A program made the translations under genes and the position numbers. The notes below the pieces were generated by a model that did not search any database, was not told the origin of the DNA, and saw nothing but the letters and a program-made list of their open reading frames with translations. DNA of 64,000 bases from Nematostella vectensis (lineage: Eukaryota; Cnidaria; Anthozoa; Actiniaria; Edwardsiidae). The DNA is taken from positions 5,252,627 through 5,316,626 of the forward strand of contig NC_064048.1 in assembly GCF_932526225.1 (NCBI RefSeq). The letters run 5' to 3'. This document shows, piece by piece, positions 1 to 11,718 of this stretch (positions are counted from its first letter, which is position 1; each line of letters begins with the position of its first letter).

Positions 1-911
1 TAAGGCCGATTTAGACAGCACGGTTTAGTCATATGCGACCTGTCTACGACATGTCTTAGCCCTGAATTACACACCACGACTTTCGATGTCGGGCATCGTA
101 GTAGCCCAGTCAATTTACGGTTTAAGACCGGACTAATTTCAACACAAGGTTTTTCAACGTTTTTGTATTAATTAAGTCTTTTTTTAACATACGTCATAAG
201 TCTTAAAAATCGGAGCACGCAAACAGCCCGAAAAACCGAATTCAAATTTCCACATACAAGGCTTGTATGAAAAACCACAGGGATCCCAAATGATGAAAAT
301 CACGAAAAATATACATACTTTGAAAAAATCTAATTTATGCCACTATAAATGATGAGAAATATATATTTCTACACGATCTGGATAAAAATTAACGTATAGC
401 TTATCTATTTTTTGGCAAAATCCACAGGTTTCTACTAGTTATCGGGTGACAAGGACCTAAAAAATCTGTGTACACTTCACCCAAAATAACTGAACTACTT
501 CAAATAACGTTATTTTATCCTAATCGTGTAGAAATATTTATCTCTAGTAATCTATAGTGGTATAAATTCCTTTTTTCTAAAGTGTGTATTTTTTTCGTGA
601 TTTCCATGATTTGGGAAACCTGTGGATTTTCATACAAGCCTTTTATTTAAAAATTCGATCCCGTTTTTCGGGGTGTTTGCCTGTTCCGAGTTTTTTTTAA
701 GACTTTTAGTATGTTATAGAGGGATACTTTCTATGCAAGAATCTGTTTAAAAACCTTGTGTTGCAATTAGTCCGATGTTTGCCCCTTTTTTGACGTAGAT
801 TGACTAGACTATAGCGGAGTCGTAGGCTGATTCACATTCTGCAAATCGAGTTGTAGAGGTGTAGCGGGCAAGAAGCATACAACTAAATCGTGTTGTCTAA
901 ATCAGCCTTTA
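1..911. mobile_element. Fold-back (long inverted repeat) element in a cortactin intron
   Basis: Positions 1-391 and 512-911 are inverted copies of each other, roughly 80-85% identical by eye, separated by about 120 bp. The arms share landmarks such as GATTTAGACA near the left edge and its complement TGTCTAAATC near 900, and CTACACGAT against ATCGTGTAG at the inner ends. No coding capacity is seen, so this looks like a non-autonomous fold-back or MITE-like transposon. The left end may lie outside the window, so a target duplication cannot be tested. The right end is about 15 bp upstream of the first visible cortactin exon, leaving the polypyrimidine tract and AG intact. Confidence 0.8.
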
Positions 912-925
912 CTGTTTTCTTCCAG

Positions 926-3900
926 TCTGCTGTCGGCTACGACTATGAAGGAAAAACCGAAGCTCACGACTCCCAAAAAGGTATAAAGAGGCTCTGTGGT
1001 TTCTAAATATAGTCAATATTCAATAGGATATTGCCGTTAATGGAGGCTATACTAAAAATGTCTTTCTTCGATAATAGACGTCGGGTCTAAAATAGGAAAC
1101 TGTCAAGACAAACTTGCTGTGAATGAAACTGCTGATATCTTTTTTCCTTAGACTACTCAAAGGGCTTTGGTGGGAAATATGGCGTGCAAAAAGACAGGGT
1201 TGACAAGGTGGGGTAGATCAACACAGACCGGAAATCTTTCTGCCATTGTTGGTGATGACAATGATGATAGTGTCCAAGATGATTAGGATAGCAATGCTGA
1301 CGACAACAAATATTGTAATAATAATTGTTATGGTGATGAAAAAGATGTTAATGATGACAACGACATGGATGATGGTGACTACGGGAAAGGAGATAATGAC
1401 AACACCGACAATGACAAAAATGATTATGATTACGAACATGGTGATCATGATGATGATCATGACGACTAAAAATACATATCAAACATATTTCCCACATATA
1501 GTGTCCTTCGTATGTATTGCCTTATATGGGCATTGATGCCCATATTTAGAAAAGCTAAAGTTTTCCCGCTCCCTGATCTACAGAAAATATGGTGAAAAAA
1601 GCTGATTCCTGTCAATTTGAGACTCGCGGCCAAAATTGGTTTGAAAAACTTGATCGCTTGGTCAAATCTTTTTCTCGCCGATCTTGAAAAGCCTATAGAC
1701 CCAGGCCTCCAAAAGGTCGGCCGAGTGGGTATGAAGGTCACCCAAATAATGATATGTAATGATTATGATTCTGACGACTCACAAGATAATGATAATGACG
1801 ACGACAAACAAGATAATCATCACACGCAAACACCCCCCATACCGTCACTATGTTTTTAACAATCGATTTCAATATTTTTTGTCAGTCTGCAGTGGGATTT
1901 GACTACGAAGGCAAGACTGAGGCTCATGACTCACAGAAAGGTTAGTCCTGATGACCACAGTAGAAGTATTGCTGTGAAGATAATGATAGTAATAAATGCA
2001 TTGCCGCATTGTCACCAGTTTACTTCCGGTCGATTACGTATTTAATCTCCGATTATTTTTAACGGAAAACGCGAAAAATATTTCAAAATATTGAAAGCAG
2101 TGTGTCTATTGGAAGTTTCTTCGAGGATGTGATCGATAATTCAGAGCGGATGGCCTGTTAAATATCTCGGATTCTAATAGATTCTTTTGTCTTTTAACGG
2201 TTGAGGTCTCCGTCGGACCTCCGCAAGTAAACTGGTGACAATGTGGCTTTAAACACGAAAGTCGTCGTCGTTAAAATTACACCCATTCATTCAAATAAGG
2301 GACTAAGAGATCACGTGCCTTTTTAGGTGGCAACCTAGCTCGCGCTCAGGCTCTTAGCGGCAAATTAAAAGCAAGAAAAAGCAGCTTCGCTTAAGTTTAA
2401 GGCACAATGGTTTTTATTTGGAAAGAGTTTATTTTCATTGAAGATTATTTTTTTTCCTTGGTCCTCTGGCATGACGGGCGCAGTAATGTCTGTGTTTATT
2501 TTGGCGTGAATTTGTCACCCGAAAAGGTCACGTGATCTCTTACCTATTACCTATCCAAACTTTACTGCTTATTTAAATAACAGCTTTGGGTTATTTGCAT
2601 AAAACATTAATGCGCACGTCTATTCTTTATGTTTCTAGATTATTCCAAGGGCTTCGGAGGGAAGTTTGGTGTCCAGAGCGACCACATGGATAAGGTATGC
2701 TAACAGTGTTCAGGCCCGCAGCCAGGATTTTGAGCGGGGTGGTTCGTTTTTCCATTTCAGCGGACCAAATTTCCGGTATACCCTCTCCTCGCCTTATTAC
2801 ATTAGGTAATCAATCTTGTATTTAAAATGTTATTAATATGGTGCTTTATAACATATATCGATAATAATCAAGTGATTATCATAAAAATATTTTTATAGTC
2901 ATTTTAAAGATATATTGATGTGCACGGTATATCTCCAGCCAAACGTTATATATTTTTGTTTGCTCTGAGCGGACCTTCAAGCCGGGTGGGGGGGTTTGTC
3001 CGAACCTCCCCCCCCCCGCTGGCTACGGGCCTGAGTGTTTAGAGTAAAAAACCTTTGATAGCTAACCCCCCCTCCTTGCAGCTGCTATGCTGAAGCACAA
3101 GAGCACATACACCTATTTCAAATAAGGTTGCACTCATGTATCGTAACCTGCAGTGCTTCATGGTATCAAGTAAATAAGCAAACATGCGTAAATAGATTCA
3201 GGTTTCAAAAGCTTTAGAATTGCTGTTTACATTCTTATGAACATTCACATAGCTTTCAGATACAAGATAGATACAAGATTCAGCCGTTTATACGCTACCC
3301 ATGAAACACCGCGGGTTACCACCAATTGGTTCTGTACATGCCCGCAAATGACCCCCCCCCCCCCCCCCAAAGCACACAGTAGGCCCGCAAATGATCCAGG
3401 CCCGCCAATAAGACTCAAAAAACAACATAACAGGCCCGCAAATGATCCCGTAACAATTTACCGAACCCAGAATAAAGTGCTCGACTCTATGCTAGATAAA
3501 AAAGAACTCTTTCTTTCTGTAAAAAAAATTTAAATTGGACGTGAATTATACATTTTAATAAAAAAAAACATTAAAACATAAAGCAATATATTATCTTAAC
3601 TCTAGCCACGCAAAATGTAGCTTAGATGAGAAATTGTTCGTTTTTCTGTTGGGAGGGAAACCGGAGAAAACACCCAGATTAAAGGCGAAAACAAACAAAG
3701 CACAACTATCGTCGAGACTGGCATTTCAGTTAGTTGGTTGTCACCTTTTCTTTGTTTTTGTTTTTTCTCCGGGTTCTTTGGTTAAGCATACAGTACTCGT
3801 TTTCTTACTGTTCCTGTTAGCTTCGAGTTTCCTATTACTCAAGAATAAGAACTCATTTTTGCGCTCGTCTTTCCCGATAGCAACGCTTTTAACTATGATA

Positions 3901-6900
3901 ATGATTTCAATAATGGTAACGATGGTGATATAATGATATTGATTTTTATAATCGGGATCTCTTCGTCTCCCAGGCTGCTGTTGGCTACGACTACGAAGGC
4001 AAAGTTGGCGAACACGAGTCTCAAAAAGGTACTGTTATAACGACCCCAGGCATCGCAACATCCGTGAAAGGGGCTGGTAGTACAAAGAAATTTAGGGATC
4101 GCGGTTAGAAAGGGGCTGGTGGTGCTATAGAAATTCAGGGATCGCAGAGAGGAAGGGGCTGGTAGTGCTATAGAAATTCAGGGATCGCAGAGAGGAAGGG
4201 GCTGGTGGTGCTGGTGGTGCCAAATTTTTAGCCCTACCACTTTAGAGTGGTTTCCGCAGTCCCTGAAACTGCTTATTAGTAGCCGTTCGAATATTGGAAA
4301 AACCATCTTAACAAAGCCACATATCTTCTCCTATGTGTAGATTATTCCAAGGGATTTGGCGGCAAGTATGGAGTGCAGAAAGATCATATGGATAAGGTGC
4401 GGTTTGTAAGGACAGTTGGAAGACTTCTTGATAACTGTAGTATTCAGTATTAAGCAAAACGTGCTGAAATAGATCCCAGGCGATCGTGTACGATTATGAT
4501 CGAGCGTGATCATATGGAAACCATTCGGAATGCGATTGTATGGTCAAATTTGCTGCAATCGACTGTGATCATATGGAAATCAGCCTTTGGTTGAAAACGA
4601 CTGTAACTTATCACTTAACACATTTTTATGTCACACTTTTACATCTCTATCCATTTCTTTTGTTTTCCGCCGTCGTCGTCCACGTTGTCGGTACCAAATT
4701 CTCTCGATTCGTTCATAAGTTGTTGCTGTCACACGTTTCATTCCATGTCGTATGTGCTATTGTGTTCCTGCGATGATTTTTTTCTTATCATTTTTTTCTG
4801 ATTTTACCGATTTTGTTTGGACAGAGTGCTAAAGGCTATGAGGACATGGAGGAGGCATCCGGTTCTTACCAGCCCGCCAAACCACGTGGAGGTAAACCAC
4901 TCAATGCCACCCTTAAAAAATTGCGCGATAGCCTAGTGGTCTAGTAGTCTCCAGCAAAAGCACCAGGGTTAACCCGGATAGGTCAACTTAGTCCGTACTT
5001 ACCTTTCATTCATGTAAACTGCGTGAGAGCACACTGGGCCTTCAATAGCAGTCCGGATAAGACACCATATAATTATAAATCCAGTATAATTCAGCATATG
5101 GCTGCAATTCTGGATAAACTCGGCCCAAATACCTCCCTCCCTCCCATTAGCGATTCTGTTGTAAAAGGATAATGCCGCCTCTGATAATTACTTCCTAGAG
5201 CTGATTAAAAAGGTGCTGTTGCTCTAGTTTTCTTTTCTTTTCTTTCCAGATTCCGGAGCTGCAAGCAGTTTGAAAGCGCGATTTGAGAACATGGCAAAAC
5301 AAGAAGAAGAGGTCTGTAGTTATTGTTAACTTTGTGCAAATAGCGCCAGCATTGTTGGCAAAAGCGGTCAGCATCGGCCCAGCAATGTTGGCGCTGTTTG
5401 TATATTATCTTTCGAGGTGCTGCTTATCATTTTGCAAACGTGTGTGAACTTTTGTGTTTTGTGCTCTATTGTAGCACCCTAGACAATTTAAGAAAATAGT
5501 AAATAAGGGTGCGAGAGTATTTTATTTAATTGACATGAATTTCACTATTCGATCAAGTTCGCCAAGAAAGATTCCGCGCTCGGCGGAATCCTCTTGTGAA
5601 GCCCGTGTCAATCAAAACTGATTCTCGTATTCTGATAGGCTTATTCCCCTACAAAACTAGCCATGGTTAGCCCTCGCAATATTTTATGAAATGTATTTTG
5701 TTGTCAATGATTTACTTTTTTTTATAGGATGCAAGGAAGAAAGCAGAAGAAGAAAAACAGAGGAGGCAAGCGAAAGAACAGCGTGAGAGAGAAGCGGCGC
5801 AGCGCAGGCAAGAAATGGTAAGATAGTCCTGATGAGATGATCGCCCAATAACTAGACCTGACTTTAAATTCCCTTAAAACCACTTGGACACCTCTAAAGC
5901 CCCACTAGCGAGCATTGCGTGCGAAGTCTCGCTAGACATGCTGGCATACCGTTTGACTTGTGGCCACTAAAGCCATTAGAGGATTAAACTTCGCCAGCAA
6001 CGCTTGGAGCTATTTGATCGGGACTTAAAGAAGGCCAATCACGTCGCCACTTTATGCTTCCGCTCAATGGCGAGTCACACAAAGCATCCATTTCCATCGG
6101 CTAATTCAAGCAAGCAACCAAGATATTTTCAATCAAATATCGTTAATAACGTATCAGACTTCATTCTTAGATTGTTATTTTGAAGTTTCCTAGCAAATAA
6201 ACCTATTCAATTCAATTCACTTTTCATTTCCTTTCAATTTTACAATAACAAAGTATGGGTGATCGACATTCTTTAACAATCCCCTAATTTGAACTGTTTT
6301 CCTTGAGGGTTCCATCGAGTAAACGGGCTTCCACAGTACTGATTTTTCTCCTAAAGGAAGCAGCCAAGGACGCAGAGGCCTCAGAAAGGGAAGCAGAGGC
6401 TGAGCGGGCTGCAGCTGAGGATGAAGCCCGACGGCAACAGGAGGAAGCTGAGCGGGAGGCGGAGGAAGCCCGACGGCAACAGGAGGAAGCTGAGCGGGAG
6501 GCGGAGGAAGCCCGACAGCAACAGGAGGACGCGGAGGACGAGTATGAGACAGTGTCACACGAGCCAGTATCTGAGGAGCCGTCTGCCCCACAAGAGGTAG
6601 AGGTCACTAGTTCGGACCTAGTACAGTACCAAACTGGTACCAAACATACACCGATTTCAGAAGACGTTAAGTGAAAATGGTGAATTGCTCGATTGGCAAA
6701 TGGCAGTTGGAGGACCTTTAGATAATTATAAGTTATAGCATGGCACGTACGTGGGAAATTTCGTGATTAAATTTCCCCCCAACTGAGGGATGATAAATTG
6801 AAGGCCCGACGCCGAAGGCGAGGTTCCGCGGATATTTAATCGCTAAATTGCTCGCGATGCCATACTAGAACTTTGTTATATATTATTGTTTTCGAGGGGA

Positions 6901-9900
6901 TATCTTCCCTCAGAAAACAAAAGAATTCGAGGTGATTATGTTTACATTGAATAGATTTCTACTGAGTCGCGGAGAATATGGCGTTGCTCTGGCTTTGTAA
7001 TGGTTTAATTATAAGGTTTATTCTTACAAATAGTCAGTTACCATAGACAACTGTATTCGCCGTTTTCACTAACGTTTCTGTTTCTTCAATGCAGTGTAAA
7101 TGGGATCGATTTAAGATTTTTTAAATCTTTATTTGTATTCATTTGCATTGACGGCTCATAGATAATACGACGTTTGTATTTGATACTCATGGAGTACTGT
7201 GTCACGCAAAAAGATACAACGGTTCTATTATTTCTAACAAATATTTCGCGGTTCCAGGAGGCAAGTGGAGCCACCGGAGTATCAGCCGTTGCCCTGTACG
7301 ACTACCAAGCAGGTACTTGCCAACACTTTGTCCAGTTGACCATTGTTCCACCACTACTTGTGCCTTGTCCACTTTGTCTGCCGTTTGTATCCTATCTAGC
7401 TGTCTTTATCGCCTGTCCCTGTTCTTACATCTGCTTTTCCATTCACGTGTCTGTCTCTGTCTAGGACCCGCTTTTTACGTCCGCGCTCGATTGTCACCCC
7501 ACGGGTCCGCGCTCGATTGTCACTCCACGTGTCCGCGCTCGATTGTCACTCCACGTGTCCGCGCTCGATTGTCACTCCACGTGTCCGCGCTCGATTGTCA
7601 CTCCACGTGTCCGCGCTCGATTGTCACTCCACGTGTCCGCGCTCGGTTGTCACTCCACGTGTCCGCGCCCGATTATCACTCCACGTGTCCGCGCTCGATT
7701 GTCACTCCACGTGTCCGCGCTCGATTGTCACTCCACGTGTCCGCGCTCGATTGTCACTCCACGTGTCCGCGCTCGATTGTCACTCCACGTGTCCGCGCTC
7801 GATTGTCACTCCACGTGTCCGCGCTCGATTGTCACTCCACGTGTCCGCGCTCGATTGCCACTCCACGTGTCCGCGCTCGATTGTCACTCCACGTGTCCGC
7901 GCTCGATTGTCACTCCACGTGTCCGCGCTCGATTGTCACTCCACGTGTCCGCGCTCGATTGTCACTCCACGTGTCCACGCTCGATTGTCACTCCACGTGT
8001 CCGCGCTCGATTGTCACTCCACGTGTCCGCGCTCGATTGTCACTCCACGTGTCCGCGCTCGATTGTCACTCCACGTGTCCGCGCTCGATTGTCACTCCAC
8101 GTGTCCGCGCTTAATTGTCACTCCACGTGTCCGCGCTCGATTGTCACTCCACGTGTCCGCGCTCGATTGTCACTCCACGTGTCCGTGCTTGATTGTCACC
8201 CCACGTGATTGTCACTCCACGTGTCCGCGCTCGATTGTCACTGCACGTGTCCACGCTCGATTGTCACCCCACGTGTCCACGCTCGATTGTCACCCCACGT
8301 GTCCGCGCTTGATTGTCACTCCACGTGTCCGCGCTTGATTGTCACTCCACGTGTCCGCGCTTGATTGTCACTCCACGTGTCCGCGCTTGATTGTCACTCC
8401 ACGTGTCCACGCTTGATTGTCACTCCACGTGTCCGCGCTTGATTGTCACTCCACGTGTCCGCGCTTGATTGTCACCCCACGTGTCCGCGCTTGATTGTCA
8501 CTCCACGTGTCCGCGCTTGATTGTCACTCCACGTGTCCACGCTTGATTGTCACTCCACGTGTCCGCGCTTGATTGTCACTCCACGTGTCCGCGCTCGGTT
8601 GTCACTCCACGTGTCCGCGCTCGATTGTCACTCCACGTGTCCGCGCTCGATTGCCACTCCACGTGTCCGCGCTCGATTGTCACCCCACGTGATTGTCACT
8701 CCACGTGTCCGCGCTTGATTGTCACTCCACGTGTCCGCGCTTGATTGTCACTCCACGTGTCCACGCTTGATTGTCACCCCACGTGTCCGCGCTCGATTGT
8801 CACTCAACGTGTCCGCGCTCGATTGTCACTCCACGTGTCCGCGCTCGATTGTCACTCCACGTGTCCCCGCTCGATTGTCACCCCACGTGTCCACGCTTGA
8901 TTGTCACTCCACGTGTCCGCGCTCGATTGCCACTCCACGTGTCCGCGCTCGATTGTCACTCCACGTGTCCGCGCTCGATTGTCACTCCACGTGTCCACGC
9001 TCGATTGCCACTCCACGTGTCCGCGCTCGATTGTCACTTCACGTGTCCGCGCTCGATTGTCACTCCACGTGTCCGCGCTCGATTGTCACTCCACGTGTCC
9101 GCGCTTGATTGTCACCCCACGTGATTGTCACTCCACGTATCCGCGCTCGATTGTCACTCCACGTGTCCACGCTCGATTGTTACCCCACGTGTCCGCGCTT
9201 GATTGTCACTCCACGTGTCCGCGCTTGATTGTCACTCCACGTGTCCGCGCTTGATTGTCACTCCACGTGTCCGTGTGTCTCTCCACCCTTGTCACTCAGT
9301 CACCCTTTCTATGTGCATCGGCTTTGTCTTTGTCAACTGTCTATCAAGGGTCTATCAATTGTTTATCGAGGGTGTCATATTAACCGAATACACAGTTTTC
9401 TGACATATTACCCTCATAAGCATTGTAAGCACTGCCAGAGGGTTAATTGCATCCACAGTGGTTCTTTTATGTCCCTTTGGTTTTATCCGTCACTGTCTCT
9501 GTACGTCTGTTTTTATTCCGTCCAACTTTCTATTCATCTTTTAGTTCGTCACCTTGTCTTTGTACTTCTGGGCCGGGTCCTTAGAAAGCACGTTAACGCT
9601 AACCCAGGGATGAATACCCCTTTTATCCAATCAAATGTCCTGCTTTCCAGGAACTTGCCCCGGTTTTCCAACAAAGGGAGTTGTGGGACAACTCTCAGGT
9701 CCAAATTTCATATTTCCGCCCGTAACCCTGTTTCGTACGTCTGTTTACCCCCGTCAAAATTATTTAGTGTTTGCCTTTGTCTTTCTTACGGTCTATCTAT
9801 GCCGTCACCCCTGCCTTTGCCAGTCTATCTGTGTTCAACCCTCTTACCATAATCTGGTCTATCCATACGTCTCTGTAGGATACCTCTTTGTCGGACCTTG

Positions 9901-10471
9901 CGGTGTTATCTAAGGCCCGAATCATACGTCGCGCTCTTACCGTGCCGAATCTAATTGTCTATTTGTATCGACACAAATACATTACGTTTAACATTGATTC
10001 CGACGTCGCACTTAATAGGTCGCGCTCAATAGGTTGTTTGTAGTAAAAGTTGACTCGATGTGGATTTTTGTTGCACAAAATAAAAAAAGTTTGGTATTTA
10101 ATTCTGCTCATCAAAAGCTCGACGTTAGAATCGGTGTCGAGCTTTTGCCGTCCAGCACGACTGGTGCAGCCAAACCTAGTGACGCGCCGAACTCAATTCT
10201 GCTGTGCCAAACTTAATTGATTCATACGTCGAACTATTACGTATGAACCGTGCCTTACGTTGCTGCACCCACTCTTCGTCCTCATTGTTCTTTAAGTCAA
10301 CGCCTACTTCTAATCCTAACCCTATCCCTTCCAGCTGGTGAAGACGAGATTACCTTCGATCCCGATGACATTATCACCGATATCGAGAAGATTGACGACG
10401 GGTGGTGGATGGGCACGTGTAATGGACAAAGAGGGCTTTTCCCGGCCAATTACGTCGAGGAAAACCAGTAA
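926..10471 (+). CDS. CTTN: Cortactin (Src substrate, Arp2/3 and F-actin regulator), 3' part of the gene
   Basis: Cortactin binds F-actin through tandem 37-residue repeats, activates Arp2/3 through an N-terminal acidic region and recruits partners through an SH3 domain at the cell cortex. Visible exons: 926-980, 1152-1207, 1886-1940, 2639-2694, 3974-4028, 4341-4396, 4825-4891, 5250-5311, 5728-5817, 6357-6596, 7258-7312 and 10335-10471, all with AG/GT borders and matching phases. Three complete repeats are present, each with the signature DYSKGFGGK and a GYDYEG-type start, followed by a partial repeat (4825-4891), a charged helical linker and the SH3 domain ending at TAA 10469-10471. Human cortactin has about 6.5 repeats, so the acidic N-terminus and earlier repeats must lie upstream of the window. 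Intron 2695-3973 holds a 17-C run (3352-3368) flanked by copies of GGCCCGCAAATGA. The 6596 donor was chosen because it keeps phase with the SH3 exons. All visible exons are open. Confidence 0.95.
1240..1480. repeat. GAT/GAC-rich low-complexity tract in intron
   Basis: Imperfect run of GATGAT, GACAAT and ATGATG words, giving open frames on both strands made only of Met/Ile/Thr/Val. A shorter similar tract lies at about 1745-1810 in the same intron. It is best read as a decayed trinucleotide microsatellite, not as coding DNA. Confidence 0.7.
4067..4222. repeat. Short tandem repeat, about 50-bp unit, 3 copies
   Basis: The words GGGGCTGGTGGTGCTATAG and AAATTCAGGGATCGCAGAG recur three times with few changes inside the intron between exons 3974-4028 and 4341-4396. 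The two central units are almost identical, which points to recent expansion. Confidence 0.75.
4825..6596 (+). CDS. CTTN: Cortactin partial repeat, helical and acidic linker exons
   Basis: Four exons (4825-4891, 5250-5311, 5728-5817, 6357-6596) encode the last partial repeat, then a strongly charged Lys/Arg/Glu region predicted to be helical or coiled coil, ending in an acidic stretch with DEYETVS. In vertebrates the corresponding linker lies between the repeats and the SH3 domain and contains Src-target tyrosines; the DEYET tyrosine is a possible counterpart by position. Exon 6357-6596 contains an internal 42-bp tandem duplication (about 6426-6530) that repeats the 14-residue motif [14 protein letters not shown]. 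No long proline-rich segment like that of vertebrate cortactin is seen here. Confidence 0.88.
5341..5395. repeat. Near-perfect hairpin in cortactin intron
   Basis: AGCGCCAGCATTGTTGG at the left pairs with CCCAGCAATGTTGGCGCT at the right with one or two mismatches around a loop of about 20 nt. It may be a tiny MITE remnant or a transcribed hairpin in the cortactin pre-mRNA. Confidence 0.55.
7258..10471 (+). CDS. CTTN: Cortactin C-terminal SH3 domain, two exons split by a minisatellite-bearing intron
   Basis: Exons 7258-7312 and 10335-10471 together encode a typical SH3 domain. The ALYDYQA motif closes the first exon. The second carries the acidic RT-loop segment [11 protein letters not shown], the tryptophan pair in DDGWWMG and the FPANYV end motif. 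The stop follows five residues later, as expected for a C-terminal SH3. The intron interrupts the domain right after ALYDYQA in phase 1 and spans about 3.0 kb, mostly the 26-bp minisatellite at 7477-9274. Confidence 0.95.
7477..9274. repeat. 26-bp minisatellite, about 69 copies, each with a CACGTG E-box
   Basis: The unit GTGTCCGCGCTCGATTGTCA plus CTCCAC repeats head-to-tail with 0-3 changes per unit. Unit junctions create CCACGTGTCC, so almost every unit carries the palindromic E-box CACGTG. Most variants are C-to-T or G-to-A changes at CpG (GCTCGA to GCTTGA, CCGCGC to CCACGC). A truncated 16-bp unit beginning GTGATTGTCA occurs three times, near 8205, 8688 and 9119, suggesting higher-order duplication. 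Because 26 is not a multiple of 3 and the unit has no stop, all three forward frames stay open; this is not evidence of a protein. Confidence 0.95.
9421..9470 (-). repeat. Short inverted fragment of the tRNA-derived SINE
   Basis: The stretch around GCACTGCCAGAGGGTTAATT matches, in reverse complement, the 3' body of the SINE at 28112-28420 (TTAACCCTCTGGCAGTG). The shared segment is only about 40-50 bp. It supports a dispersed SINE family in this genome. Confidence 0.5.
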
Positions 10472-11718
10472 ACATAATACGAACATTATTAACATCTTTT
10501 TAAACTCAAATTTGTCGGTTGCTCCAACTGCGTGAAACAGTTACTTTCCCATAGTTTCATCGACTTCCTTTACTGAATACCCCTAAACCGAATGCGGGGC
10601 AGTTAACCCAAGGATTGTCACGTAGTTTACATAGACAGTAATTTGAGTCTCAAATGAGCTACGTGGCCATCCAGAATCACTTTTGCAAACGGTCGAATGG
10701 GAAAAAGTGATTTCTGAGCTTCAACGGTTTTGGCTGCAAAGTGGTATTTAAGACCAAACGTTATTAAAATGTTATTTCGCCTGCTTGGCGCCCAAGACAG
10801 TCCCTTTATATCCATTCTTCCATTCGAAAAAGTTATTTGGCCGGTCCACGTACCTATCAGGATTAAGCGTTAAGTCGTACTTTTCACTGTAAAAAGATGA
10901 TTCTTTTATAGTTGTCTTCGGAATAAGCAGTTTTCGCATAAGTGATTAACACAGTAAACAAAAAGGTCAAATGTAACGGGGGAAAAGTAACCGTATCATT
11001 TGCATTTTTATTTTGAATCAAACTGCTATTATATGAATGTAATAATAACGCCTTGTGATTATAGAGACAATTCAGTAAACGCGAAACTATACAGTAGCAT
11101 TAAAAACAGTTTTGCTCAACGACTGGTGCTTGGTTTACCTTTCTCAAATACATACCCCGATAGTAGTACGCTCAAACAAACAGCTAGCCCTGTAGCCAGG
11201 ACAGGAAAAAAATGGCATGAAATTTTCCAATTCTCAATATATAAGCTCAAGATTCCTCATACAAGGAGTTCCTCTGACCAAAAGCTTAATTCCAAATTTA
11301 AAAGAAATTTTGAAGGTATGAAATTTAGATATAAGCGTGCAAAGTCTTAATTTCTGATCAGAGCCTCTGCAAAAATTCAAGCTTACAGAACTTAACCAGA
11401 CCTTATTTTGGGTAAACTTGCCATTTTTTTTGCTCTTGTAGCCAGTGACTCGAAAAAAAGTGTTTACTTTGAGAGTTATGATCTTCCTGAGTTGAAGTAA
11501 TGTCAAAGTAATGTAAACTTTCGAATCCTCAAAGCTCATTAATAACAAAAATAAAACTATTGCAAGGACAGAAAACGTTAACTCGTATCGTTTATTTTCA
11601 ATATTGGCCCATGTTTTCATTTCTACTGCCACCCATAATAAATTCCTCACTGATTTTCAAACAATCCTGCATGTTAAAATTTCGGTCATCTTATGAAGTA
11701 AACAAGCTCGTGTTTTAA
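10472..11718 (+). other. Cortactin 3' flank or 3' UTR, no other gene seen
   Basis: AT-rich sequence follows the cortactin stop. A possible polyadenylation hexamer AATAAA occurs at about 11550-11555; no nearer convincing one was found, so the transcript end is uncertain. Frames of up to about 140 codons on either strand show no recognisable domain. Confidence 0.4.

Noticed and set aside
1218..1536. Two opposite open frames of Met/Ile/Thr/Val
   Set aside because: Low-complexity GAT-rich intron sequence flanked by cortactin exons.
4921..5045. A second SINE copy (GCGATAGCCTAGTGGTCTAG and a B-box-like GGGTTAACCCGG)
   Set aside because: The B box is too degenerate and the body does not align convincingly with the SINE at 28112.
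7317..9254. Several long overlapping open frames of 65-273 codons with [22 protein letters not shown] repeats
   Set aside because: All three forward frames stay open only because a 26-bp unit without stops is repeated; they sit in an intron between two in-phase SH3 exons.
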